A DNA stretch of 28,130 nucleotides, taken from positions 1 to 28,130 of IMG/VR virus record IMGVR_UViG_3300031626_000014; one strand, 5' to 3'. The translations under genes and the position numbers were made by a program. Each line of letters opens with the position of its first letter. Position 1 is the stretch's first letter. Below are positions 1 through 6,298 of the stretch, piece by piece. Source of the DNA: a virus. The notes beneath the pieces are model-generated. The model was given only the letters and a program-made list of their open reading frames with translations, made no database searches and was not told the origin of the DNA.

Positions 1-233
1 GTGTTAATAGAGTTAAAGACTTTAAGCTTGTAGCTATTGATTGTGTAGCAGATCCATCTTTTCCGAAAGCTTTTGTTAATGGCATCTTGGAAAGTAAACA
101 ATACGTAGTAAATAAATATGGACAGTTCGAAGAAACGTATGATAAATTTGAAAATAATATTTCTACTATGCCTTTAAAAAATAAAGATCAATTTTTAAAA
201 GATAATATCATCAAATTCCTTAGAAGCCTTTAA
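1..233 (+). CDS. 21: Prohead core protease gp21, C-terminal end (5' truncated by window)
   Basis: The open frame enters from the left edge (first full codon at 3) and stops with TAA at 231-233, leaving 76 residues. The segment VADPSFPKAFVNGILESKQY is typical of the C-terminal half of the T4 gp21 prohead protease, a serine protease that degrades the scaffold and trims head proteins at (L/I)-x-E sites. The catalytic residues lie outside the window. The downstream order (small protein, gp22, gp23) matches the T4 head module and supports the call. The gene is followed 4 nt later by a 47-codon gene. Confidence 0.75.
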   Translation, partial: VNRVKDFKLVAIDCVADPSFPKAFVNGILESKQYVVNKYGQFEETYDKFENNISTMPLKNKDQFLKDNIIKFLRSL

Positions 234-237
234 TAAT

Positions 238-381
238 ATGAAAGAAATTAAAACAAATTTAAAAAAATTTATCGGTAACGTAATGAATCGTAACTATAAA
301 AAAGCTAGTACCGATTTATCTAACGCTATTAACAAGAAAATGGAACAAAAGATATTAAATAATAATATAAATATATTCTAA
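238..381 (+). CDS. Small prohead-core-like protein (47 aa)
   Basis: ATG at 238 lies 4 nt after the gp21 stop, and TAA is at 379-381. The product is a lysine- and asparagine-rich 47-residue protein beginning MKEIKTNLKKFIGNVMNRNY. The segment after it has the pattern K-A-x-x-x-L-x-x-A-x-x-x-K-x-x-x-K-I, which resembles short prohead core proteins of the gp67/gp68 type in T4-like phages. In T4 those genes lie upstream of gene 21; here the small gene sits between 21 and 22. No membrane segment or enzyme motif is visible. The context indicates a head-assembly role. The assignment to gp68 is an inference from size, composition and neighbours. Its 3' end contains the late promoter for gp22. Confidence 0.5.
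   Translation: MKEIKTNLKKFIGNVMNRNYKKASTDLSNAINKKMEQKILNNNINIF
366..373 (+). promoter_or_regulatory. T4-type late promoter for gene 22
   Basis: A perfect TATAAATA octamer, the T4 late promoter consensus read by gp55-type sigma with gp33/gp45, lies 10 nt before the gp22 ATG at 384. It overlaps the last codons of the 47-aa gene. Confidence 0.7.
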
Positions 382-383
382 TT

Positions 384-1247
384 ATGGACATTAAACAAAT
401 TTTATCTGAAGCAACTAATGGAGCACTTAACGACGAAGTGTTATCTGAAATTGAGAACGTTTTTGAACAAAAGATCAACGATAAGGTTGAAGTTCATGTT
501 GAGAGCGCTCTTAATGAACAAGACGAATTATATACTGAAAAGCTCAAGGAGTTAGTAGTAAAAATTGATGAAGATCATTCTAATAAACTTAAAAGTGTCG
601 TAAAAGCTATTGATAGTGATAGGTCTAATAAGTTAAAGTTAGTTATTGAAAAGTATGAAAGTTCATTAAATGGTGACGCAGAAGGTTTTCAAACTCAATT
701 AATTGAAAGTATTTCTGATTATTTAGATGTTTACTTGGAAGAAAAAATTCCAGCCGAAAGTGTTCAGGAAGCAGTAAAGAATACAAAAGCTAAGAAAATT
801 TTAGAAGGCTTAAGAAGCCATCTAGCAGTTGATAGTGCTTTAGAAAAACAAAGCATTAAAGAAGCCGTCATGGACGGTCATAATCAAATAAATGAAGCTT
901 CGAAGAAGCTTGAGTCTGTTGCAGAAGAAAATGCAGTTTTAAAAGAAGAATTAGATATAGCTAAGGCTAGTTTAGTACTTGAAGAAAAAACTGCAGGTCT
1001 TGATAAAAGAACAAAGCAATATGTAAACAAAGTATTAAAAGGTAAGGACGCTGAGTTCATTGCTGAAAACTTTGATTATACATTGAAGCTCTTTAAGAAG
1101 AAAGAAAGCAATAGGCTCGAGACTTTGAAAGAAGAAGCTTTAAGTACCAGAGATGATGTCGATAGAGTCATTTATGAAGACACTACACAAGAAATTGTTA
1201 GTGAAAGCGTAAATAACCCATATATGGACGAACTATCTAAGTACTAG
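384..1247 (+). CDS. 22: Prohead scaffold/core protein gp22
   Basis: This is a 287-residue, highly charged protein, almost all predicted helix and coiled coil, as expected for the major scaffold on which the gp23 shell assembles and which gp21 then digests. Residues about 52-96 hold three copies of a 15-residue repeat: EKLKELVVKIDEDHS, NKLKSVVKAIDSDRS and NKLKLVIEKYESSLN. The next region (DYLDVYLEEKIP around 120, then a helical segment ending in AVMDG) is characteristic of gp22 homologues. T4 gp22 is of similar size. The gene sits directly upstream of gp23, and its ATG is 10 nt after a perfect late promoter. No clear Shine-Dalgarno sequence precedes it. Confidence 0.85.
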   Translation: MDIKQILSEATNGALNDEVLSEIENVFEQKINDKVEVHVESALNEQDELYTEKLKELVVKIDEDHSNKLKSVVKAIDSDRSNKLKLVIEKYESSLNGDAEGFQTQLIESISDYLDVYLEEKIPAESVQEAVKNTKAKKILEGLRSHLAVDSALEKQSIKEAVMDGHNQINEASKKLESVAEENAVLKEELDIAKASLVLEEKTAGLDKRTKQYVNKVLKGKDAEFIAENFDYTLKLFKKKESNRLETLKEEALSTRDDVDRVIYEDTTQEIVSESVNNPYMDELSKY

Positions 1248-1306
1248 AATTTTCTATATTGTTTAGGAATTCCTGAGTTTCCTGGTTTTTTAAAACCTTG
1301 GGGTCG

Positions 1307-1316
1307 TATATAAAGG
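1307..1316 (+). promoter_or_regulatory. Probable late promoter variant for gene 23
   Basis: TATATAAAGG (1307-1316) contains TATAAAGG, a two-mismatch version of the T4 late octamer, ending 13 nt before the gp23 ATG at 1330. The AAGGA at its end could also act as a weakly placed ribosome binding site. The 82-nt gap between genes 22 and 23 also contains the palindrome AGGAATTCCT (1265-1274). Confidence 0.4.
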
Positions 1317-1329
1317 AAAAATACAAATT

Positions 1330-2808
1330 ATGAATACAATTAGACCTTCACAGGCTTATATTGATGAATCAAGAGCTTCTGCTCTTTTAGAAAAGTGGGC
1401 TCCAGTTCTGGATTACACATCTAAGAGTGTTGCTCCAATTGAAGATAGCCATACTCGTTTGAACACAGCTATGTTACTTGAAAACCAAGAAGCATGGTGT
1501 TTGAGAGAAGCTGGACCTAACTATGCTGGTAGCGGTAACGTTGCTGGTCGTGATGGTGCACTCGGTAATGCTACTTCAATCGGTGCTGCTGGTGGAGTTG
1601 CTGGTACCCCTGGTACTGACAGCTATGCAAGTGGTGACTATCGTCTACCAAAGATCTTGATTCCAATGATTAGACGTACTTTTCCCGAGTTAATTACAAA
1701 TGAAATCGTTGGTGTTCAACCAATGGCTGGTCCAGTTGGCCTTGCATTTGCTCTTCGTTATCGTTACAGTGGTGAAACACTTGGTGATGGTATCGATGGT
1801 AAGTCAGCTGCAGGTAATGCACCTGCAGGTCAATCAGGCGTCCTTGCTAATGCAAATGGCACTGAAGCTGGTTACCAAGAGCTTAAGACAGCTTACACAG
1901 GTACATCTGCTGGATTCTTATCCGGTAACGGTGAATTCGCTTTTAACGAAGCGGATGATGGTGTAGCAGCTCTTCTTAGAAACTTCGAAGTAACGGGTAA
2001 TATCCCTACTATGGAAGTTTCTTTCGAGAAGACAGCAGTTGAAGCAGGCACACGTCGCTTAGGCGCACGTTGGTCGGTTGAACTTGAACAAGATCTCAAA
2101 AACATGAATGGTATCGATATCGATACTGAATTGACAAACGCAATGTCGTATGAAATTCAGGCTGAAATCGACCGTGAAATGCTTATGAGAATGATTCAAG
2201 TTTCTCTTAACGCTGGCAGAGGAACAGGATTCTCCACATGGAGCCCTGCTTCTGCTGATGGCCGTTGGTTAGTAGAACGTAACCGCGACTTCTATCAAAG
2301 ATTAATCGTAGAAGCTAATCGTATCGCAGTGAGAAATCGCCGCGGTGCAGCTAACTTCATCGTTGCAACACCTCGTGTTTGCGCTATCTTGGAAATGCTC
2401 CCTGAATTCCAGTGGGTACCAGTCCAAGGTAATGTTAATACACAACCTGTAGGTGTTGGAAAGATCGGTAATCTTGGTGGTCGTTTCAACGTATATAGGG
2501 ACACACGCACAGAAGGTCAAACGATTGGTAACAGTCTTAATACCTCTGCAAATAATGCCCCAGAATACGCGTTGTTAGGTTATAAAGGTCCAGAGTTTTA
2601 CGACACTGGTATCATCTACTGCCCTTACATTCCAGTAATGGTACAGAGAACAATTGGACCGAATGACTTCGCGCCACGTGTAGGCTTGCTTACACGTTAT
2701 GGTGTCGTAGACAATATCTTCGGAGCAAATCTCTACTATCACGTTATCATTGTAACAGGACTCGGCGAAGCGTTTACACCAGGTACTAACTCGGTGTACT
2801 TCGGCTAA
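1330..2808 (+). CDS. 23: Major capsid protein gp23
   Basis: The 492-residue product is a T4 gp23-type major capsid protein (T4 gp23 is 521 residues). It forms the hexamers of the head shell. Typical gp23 stretches include the RTFPELITNEIVGVQPM region (about 114-132), the RWSVELEQDLKNMNGIDID region (about 247-265) and a C-terminal GPNDFAPRVGLLTRYGV region. A likely gp21 processing site is L58-R59-E60 followed by Ala61, close to the T4 cleavage after Glu65; the mature protein would start at about residue 61. Codon use differs from the neighbours, with more GGT, CGT, ATC and TTC and visibly higher GC, as expected for the most abundant virion protein. A strong terminator follows. Confidence 0.95.
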   Translation: MNTIRPSQAYIDESRASALLEKWAPVLDYTSKSVAPIEDSHTRLNTAMLLENQEAWCLREAGPNYAGSGNVAGRDGALGNATSIGAAGGVAGTPGTDSYASGDYRLPKILIPMIRRTFPELITNEIVGVQPMAGPVGLAFALRYRYSGETLGDGIDGKSAAGNAPAGQSGVLANANGTEAGYQELKTAYTGTSAGFLSGNGEFAFNEADDGVAALLRNFEVTGNIPTMEVSFEKTAVEAGTRRLGARWSVELEQDLKNMNGIDIDTELTNAMSYEIQAEIDREMLMRMIQVSLNAGRGTGFSTWSPASADGRWLVERNRDFYQRLIVEANRIAVRNRRGAANFIVATPRVCAILEMLPEFQWVPVQGNVNTQPVGVGKIGNLGGRFNVYRDTRTEGQTIGNSLNTSANNAPEYALLGYKGPEFYDTGIIYCPYIPVMVQRTIGPNDFAPRVGLLTRYGVVDNIFGANLYYHVIIVTGLGEAFTPGTNSVYFG

Positions 2809-2835
2809 TCTTGATATAAGATCTACAAACAGCTT

Positions 2836-2864
2836 GAGACCTGGTTCATTACGAGCCAGGTCTC
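2836..2864 (+). terminator. Intrinsic terminator after gene 23
   Basis: The arms GAGACCTGGTTC and GAGCCAGGTCTC can form a 12-bp stem with one G-U pair and a 5-nt ATTAC loop, followed by ATTTTGTTT. It lies 28 nt after the gp23 stop. On the other strand the stem is not followed by a T-run, so it acts mainly in the + direction. Confidence 0.85.
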
Positions 2865-2889
2865 ATTTTGTTTAATTATAAAATGCTAC

Positions 2890-2910
2890 ATAGTATGTAT
2901 AACATACTAT
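2890..2910. terminator. Stem-loop downstream of queF
   Basis: ATAGTATGT and ACATACTAT are perfect 9-nt arms around a 3-nt loop. The structure lies 36 nt beyond the queF stop on the minus strand and is followed there by an AT-rich stretch with a T4 run. It may end the minus-strand dpdA-queF transcript, although the stem is weak (mostly A-T). Confidence 0.4.
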
Positions 2911-2945
2911 ACACATAACCACACCCCATGTTATAAATGTATCCA

Positions 2946-3875
2946 TTATTGCTTAGAAGTCTTAATATGTACAGCTTCAGGATCAATTAGATTAGCAGCA
3001 TACTTCTCAATTAGATCTTGACTTGAAGCTCTTACAGGGTTAATATCGATACCACCTCTACGAGCATATAAACACATTACTAATAGCTCAGATGGATCAA
3101 AAGCATCTTTCAATCTCTTATAGAAGCATTCGCATATCTCTTCATGAAAATGGCACTCATCTCTATACGATACAACATAGTTCTTAATACTATGAGCATC
3201 AATAGCAGTCTTTGATTTAATATATATAAATACATCTCCCCAGTCAGGCTGAGAAGTAACACGGCAATTACTCTTTAGTAGACCTGAATAGAACCTTTGT
3301 TCTAATTCTCTATCGCGACTAATACCTTCTAACAAACTAGGATCTTCTGTATATTGTGTATATATAAAATCCTTATGATCTTCAAGTAGATCTACATTTT
3401 GATAATCTTCAATATCCCACGCATTATTAGGACTATCAACTTTATTATTTACCATATCACCGTCCTGGAATTTAACTTGTACATCGGTCTGTAATATTCT
3501 ACTTAGATCTTTACTTGCAGTATTTTCAAATGCAAGAACAGCTTTATCTTTATCAGCAGCCATTTTAGTCATATTAAAGGAGTTGAAGTATAACTTAATA
3601 CTTTTACTTTCAACAATATACTTACTACTACAAGAGTAAATACACTTTACAACACCAGTTACAGGTCGCCCATTATCAAGAAGGAATGAACACTCATATG
3701 CATTCCATGTATCAGATCCTACGAAAGGTAAATCATCATCGAATATATTTAAATATACTCGATTATTACTCCGAGGTTCTCTTACAAGCAATCCAGAATC
3801 ATACGCACTCTTATATTGAGACGTTTGACCTAAATGCTTACTAATTCTACTATTATCTAATTCTTTATTTGCCAT
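2946..3875 (-). CDS. queF: QueF, NADPH-dependent 7-cyano-7-deazaguanine (preQ0) reductase
   Basis: QueF reduces the nitrile of preQ0 to the aminomethyl group of preQ1. The 309-residue product is a complete long-form (two-domain, E. coli-like, 282 aa) enzyme. The QueF signature ESKSIKLY is at 89-96. The catalytic cysteine is Cys204 in SNCRVTSQPDWG, with the proton donor Asp211 seven residues later, the same spacing as E. coli Cys190/Asp197. The substrate-binding His/Glu are in HFHEE (242-246), and RRGGIDINP lies at 272-280. It is the last gene of a three-gene minus-strand operon, and its start overlaps the end of the kinase gene by 11 nt. Next to a DpdA-like gene, the product is more likely used for DNA modification than for tRNA queuosine. 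Confidence 0.93.
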   Translation of the reverse strand: MANKELDNSRISKHLGQTSQYKSAYDSGLLVREPRSNNRVYLNIFDDDLPFVGSDTWNAYECSFLLDNGRPVTGVVKCIYSCSSKYIVESKSIKLYFNSFNMTKMAADKDKAVLAFENTASKDLSRILQTDVQVKFQDGDMVNNKVDSPNNAWDIEDYQNVDLLEDHKDFIYTQYTEDPSLLEGISRDRELEQRFYSGLLKSNCRVTSQPDWGDVFIYIKSKTAIDAHSIKNYVVSYRDECHFHEEICECFYKRLKDAFDPSELLVMCLYARRGGIDINPVRASSQDLIEKYAANLIDPEAVHIKTSKQ

Positions 3876-4419
3876 AATTATCTACTATATTATAAATTGT
3901 TTTCATACGATTATCAACTGATCCATTCAACCTAATTACGTTTATTTCATAATGATCAATTGCTTCTTCAAATAAGTTAACTACTATATCACGGAACTCT
4001 TTATCTACGCTACGCACACCGTCATCTACTAAGGGGATGTCAGGTTCTGTATATAGTATAACATCTAATTCACCAATCAATTTCTTAAAGAGATACTCAC
4101 TATAATTATACACCTCTTTAGATACTTTCTTCATATGATATTGGTATGTAGTATAAATAAATCCATCTAAAATACACCTATCTAATACTACATCTTTACC
4201 TTTAAAATCGAAATAATTATACAAATGACTATTAATAGTTAGTAATTGGGTAAATTCATCACCATCTTGATTAATATCCAAGTTATATTTCTTTTTTAAC
4301 CCTCTAGTTATTTCCGGGACAAAATTAAACTTACGAAATCTTTCTTCAGTTTGCAGTTTTGCGAGTAAAGTAGATTTACCTGTACTTTGAGCTCCTGTAA
4401 AACTAATTACCATGACCAA
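3865..4419 (-). CDS. P-loop kinase-like NTP-binding protein (AAA_28/NadR-kinase type)
   Basis: The 184-residue product has a Walker A motif GAQSTGKST (9-17), an Asp-Arg pair in VVLDRCILDG (77-86) as in nucleoside/nucleotide kinases, and a lid-like DDGVRSVDKEFRD segment (132-144). This layout fits the small P-loop kinases grouped with the NadR ribosylnicotinamide kinase domain (AAA_28). The substrate cannot be read from the sequence. The start overlaps the dpdA stop by 17 nt and the end overlaps queF by 11 nt, which implies translational coupling with the two 7-deazaguanine genes. It could phosphorylate a nucleoside of that pathway, or be an independent nucleotide-salvage enzyme. ATG at 4419 was chosen; a second in-frame ATG lies 6 nt downstream. 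Confidence 0.7.
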   Translation of the reverse strand: MVMVISFTGAQSTGKSTLLAKLQTEERFRKFNFVPEITRGLKKKYNLDINQDGDEFTQLLTINSHLYNYFDFKGKDVVLDRCILDGFIYTTYQYHMKKVSKEVYNYSEYLFKKLIGELDVILYTEPDIPLVDDGVRSVDKEFRDIVVNLFEEAIDHYEINVIRLNGSVDNRMKTIYNIVDNYGK

Positions 4420-5194
4420 TAATATCTTTAAAACAATTAACGTTATATTCTATATCTTCCATTTGTGTATCTGTAACCTCATGATCAATTAAATCAGCTA
4501 ACATAATTGAAGGCTTTTCATTTAATCCTAGATTACCAGTATATCTAAGTTCCTTAATACCAGCCACCACCGGGTTAGAGGTATCTACTGACCTAATGGT
4601 TTTATCCCCTACGTAGTTTTTAAACTCTTTAGCAAATGAACAACCTAATAGATGGTGAGGTTTTTGATTATTCCAAATACCATCTTTCTTTAACTGTTCT
4701 ATCAATCTACGGCGACCATCACACCATCTTTCTAGTTTAGATTTACCTTTACCGGTTACAATATAATAGCTAAAGTCGAAACTAATTGCTATATAATCAG
4801 CATTTTCAGACATATAGTTATAACAATCTACTATTTCATCATATGTCTTACCTTGGATTGCACCTATCTTTAATCCAGGTAGCTTTGTATACTTATTGGT
4901 AAACTCATGAAAACTCTTAATAGTCGCATAACCGTCCTCCAATACATCTGGTACAATATAATAAGAAGGTTTTAATTCTTTAACATACTTTGCAAACTTA
5001 CCTGGTTCAAATGATTCACCAAGTTCAAAAATACTATTATCTAAGAGAACTTCTCTACCTAGTTTAACACTATTTTTAAAATAGTCATAATATTGAGGGT
5101 GAGTTTCAAATAGATGAACTAAAGCATAATCATAATCATTATACTCTTTTGATTTATCTAATATACTAATTGGACTTTCATGTGATACTAACAT
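4403..5194 (-). CDS. dpdA: DpdA-like 7-deazaguanine DNA transglycosylase (TGT superfamily)
   Basis: The 263-residue product has the landmarks of the tRNA-guanine transglycosylase fold in order. LLDNSIFELG (50-59) corresponds to LTDSGGFQ with the general acid Asp (D52). GAIQGKTYDE (111-120) corresponds to GIVQGG. HLLGCS (181-186) corresponds to YLMGVG. RSVDTSNPVV (201-210) corresponds to FDCVMPTR with the nucleophile Asp (D204). The C-terminal zinc site of tRNA-modifying TGTs (CxCxxC...H) is absent, and the protein is much shorter than bacterial Tgt (about 370-380 aa). Both features fit the phage DpdA family, which exchanges guanine for preQ0/preQ1-type bases in DNA. It is the first gene of the operon with the kinase and queF. 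ATG at 5194 directly follows two tandem TATAAT boxes. Confidence 0.8.
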   Translation of the reverse strand: MLVSHESPISILDKSKEYNDYDYALVHLFETHPQYYDYFKNSVKLGREVLLDNSIFELGESFEPGKFAKYVKELKPSYYIVPDVLEDGYATIKSFHEFTNKYTKLPGLKIGAIQGKTYDEIVDCYNYMSENADYIAISFDFSYYIVTGKGKSKLERWCDGRRRLIEQLKKDGIWNNQKPHHLLGCSFAKEFKNYVGDKTIRSVDTSNPVVAGIKELRYTGNLGLNEKPSIMLADLIDHEVTDTQMEDIEYNVNCFKDIIGHGN

Positions 5195-5228
5195 ATTATA
5201 ATTATATAGACAGAAATTGATATATCAA
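5195..5228 (-). promoter_or_regulatory. Sigma70-like promoter of the dpdA-queF operon with palindromic -35
   Basis: On the minus strand TTGATA (5223-5228), a 16-nt spacer and TATAAT (5201-5206) form a good sigma70-type promoter. A second TATAAT (5195-5200) abuts the dpdA ATG. From the first -10 box transcription would start at or next to the ATG, giving a leaderless message. The -35 lies in the 12-bp perfect palindrome TTGATATATCAA (5217-5228). Confidence 0.55.
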
Positions 5229-5235
5229 GTAAATA
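5228..5235 (+). promoter_or_regulatory. Late promoter variant for the 5241 gene
   Basis: AGTAAATA lies 5 nt before the ATG at 5241. It differs from TATAAATA at the first two or three positions but has the same spacing as the other octamers in the window. It shares the divergent 46-nt gap with the dpdA promoter. Confidence 0.35.
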
Positions 5236-5240
5236 TATAT

Positions 5241-6248
5241 ATGGCATTTGGACTTAATATAGATTTTAGTGGAATTATTGGTAGCCTTACCGGGAAGATT
5301 AGAGGTATAGTTGCTTCTAAAATAAAGGAATTATCTAATAAGGTGAAGACCACTTTAATTAATAAAGTTAATGAGGCAGCAGGTTTTAATTTAACTGGTA
5401 TGATCGGTACTAGTTTAAATTTAAATTTATCTAAATTAACTGGTGGTATTGATTTTGCAAATGCTTTAAAAGGTTTACCATTTCCTAATTTAGGTAGTTT
5501 AAATTTAAATGCTTTATATGGTATAATAGATGAAAATATTGGTGTAAATTTAAATGCTTTTACTAGCAGTATAGTTGCAAAATTTGAAAATATTAGCTTA
5601 GATGAACTTTCTTTAAATACCAAATTAACCTCTGTATTGGATACCCAATTAGATAGTATAGGTAGTGAAATAGAAGCAGGTATTATTACTGGTAAAAGTT
5701 CAATTGACGCATTAGGTAGTCTAACTAAACTTTCAAATACTAAAATAAGAGATTTTACTATTGATCCCAGTAAACAGTTAGCATTTGTCAATGATTTAGT
5801 TGAGCAACAAAAAAATAAAATATTTGATTTATCCTTTAATAGCATTCCAGAATCATCTATTTTCGATAATGAGATTAATAGTTTAAAAGAAGATAGTTTA
5901 GAAAGTTTTATAAGTACCCCTAATGCAGATTTTTCGTTTTTTGATAAAAATATTATAGATGAAGCTTCTATTTCAAAAGATGCAGTAGCTGATCAACAGC
6001 TTCAAATTACAAATATAACTGAAGTGATACCACCTGTAGCAAGAAATCTTGACATAGAAAATAGATATAATAAAGAAGAGGAAATGTTAGAGTATTTAGA
6101 AACATTTAATGATGAATTTAAAGTTGCTGATAATACCGACCCTGTACCAGTAGCACCAACACAAAGGTATGTATCTGTTCGAGATCCAGGTACCGGGGAA
6201 GTAATTGGTATTGAAGATCGGGTACAAGGGGTAATACGACCAATATGA
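5241..6248 (+). CDS. Unknown virion/baseplate-region protein with Leu-Asn repeats
   Basis: I do not recognise this 335-residue protein. The N-terminus MAFGLNIDFSGIIGSL is followed by a lysine-rich amphipathic segment, then repeated Gly-Ser-Leu-Asn-Leu-Asn motifs (around 65-115: SLNLNLSKL, LGSLNLNAL, IGVNLNAF). The rest is rich in Asp, Ser and Asn, with a proline-rich tail (PVPVAPTQ). No enzyme motif or signal peptide is seen. It is the first gene of the + strand baseplate module, 50 nt before the gp5-like gene, so a structural or assembly role is likely. ATG 5241 was preferred over a TTG at 5217 because the latter falls in the divergent promoter region, and because the -TATATATGGC- context matches the other late starts. 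Confidence 0.6.
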   Translation: MAFGLNIDFSGIIGSLTGKIRGIVASKIKELSNKVKTTLINKVNEAAGFNLTGMIGTSLNLNLSKLTGGIDFANALKGLPFPNLGSLNLNALYGIIDENIGVNLNAFTSSIVAKFENISLDELSLNTKLTSVLDTQLDSIGSEIEAGIITGKSSIDALGSLTKLSNTKIRDFTIDPSKQLAFVNDLVEQQKNKIFDLSFNSIPESSIFDNEINSLKEDSLESFISTPNADFSFFDKNIIDEASISKDAVADQQLQITNITEVIPPVARNLDIENRYNKEEEMLEYLETFNDEFKVADNTDPVPVAPTQRYVSVRDPGTGEVIGIEDRVQGVIRPI

Positions 6249-6286
6249 TTAAATTTAACATTGTAATAAGCGGTATTTAATTTAAA

Positions 6287-6294
6287 TATAAATA
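6287..6294 (+). promoter_or_regulatory. T4-type late promoter for the gp5-like gene
   Basis: A perfect TATAAATA is separated from the ATG at 6299 by only 4 nt. By the T4 spacing, transcription would begin at about the A of the ATG. Confidence 0.65.
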
Positions 6295-6298
6295 TAAT

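Noticed and set aside
1893-2520. Open frames antisense to gene 23
   Set aside because: The capsid gene explains the region; these frames have no initiation signals or conserved features.
2946-3875. GTP cyclohydrolase I (FolE), a relative of QueF
   Set aside because: The ESKSIKLY motif, the Cys204/Asp211 pair and the two-domain length are specific to QueF.
4403-5194. Ordinary tRNA-guanine transglycosylase
   Set aside because: It is about 110 residues shorter than bacterial Tgt and lacks the zinc-binding cysteines and histidine.
5217-5240. TTG start at 5217 for the 335-aa protein
   Set aside because: It lies within the divergent promoter palindrome; ATG 5241 has the standard late-octamer spacing.
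5400-5560. Repeated TTTAAATTTAAAT strings as a possible DNA repeat or origin
   Set aside because: They are explained by in-frame Leu-Asn-Leu-Asn codons of the 335-aa protein.
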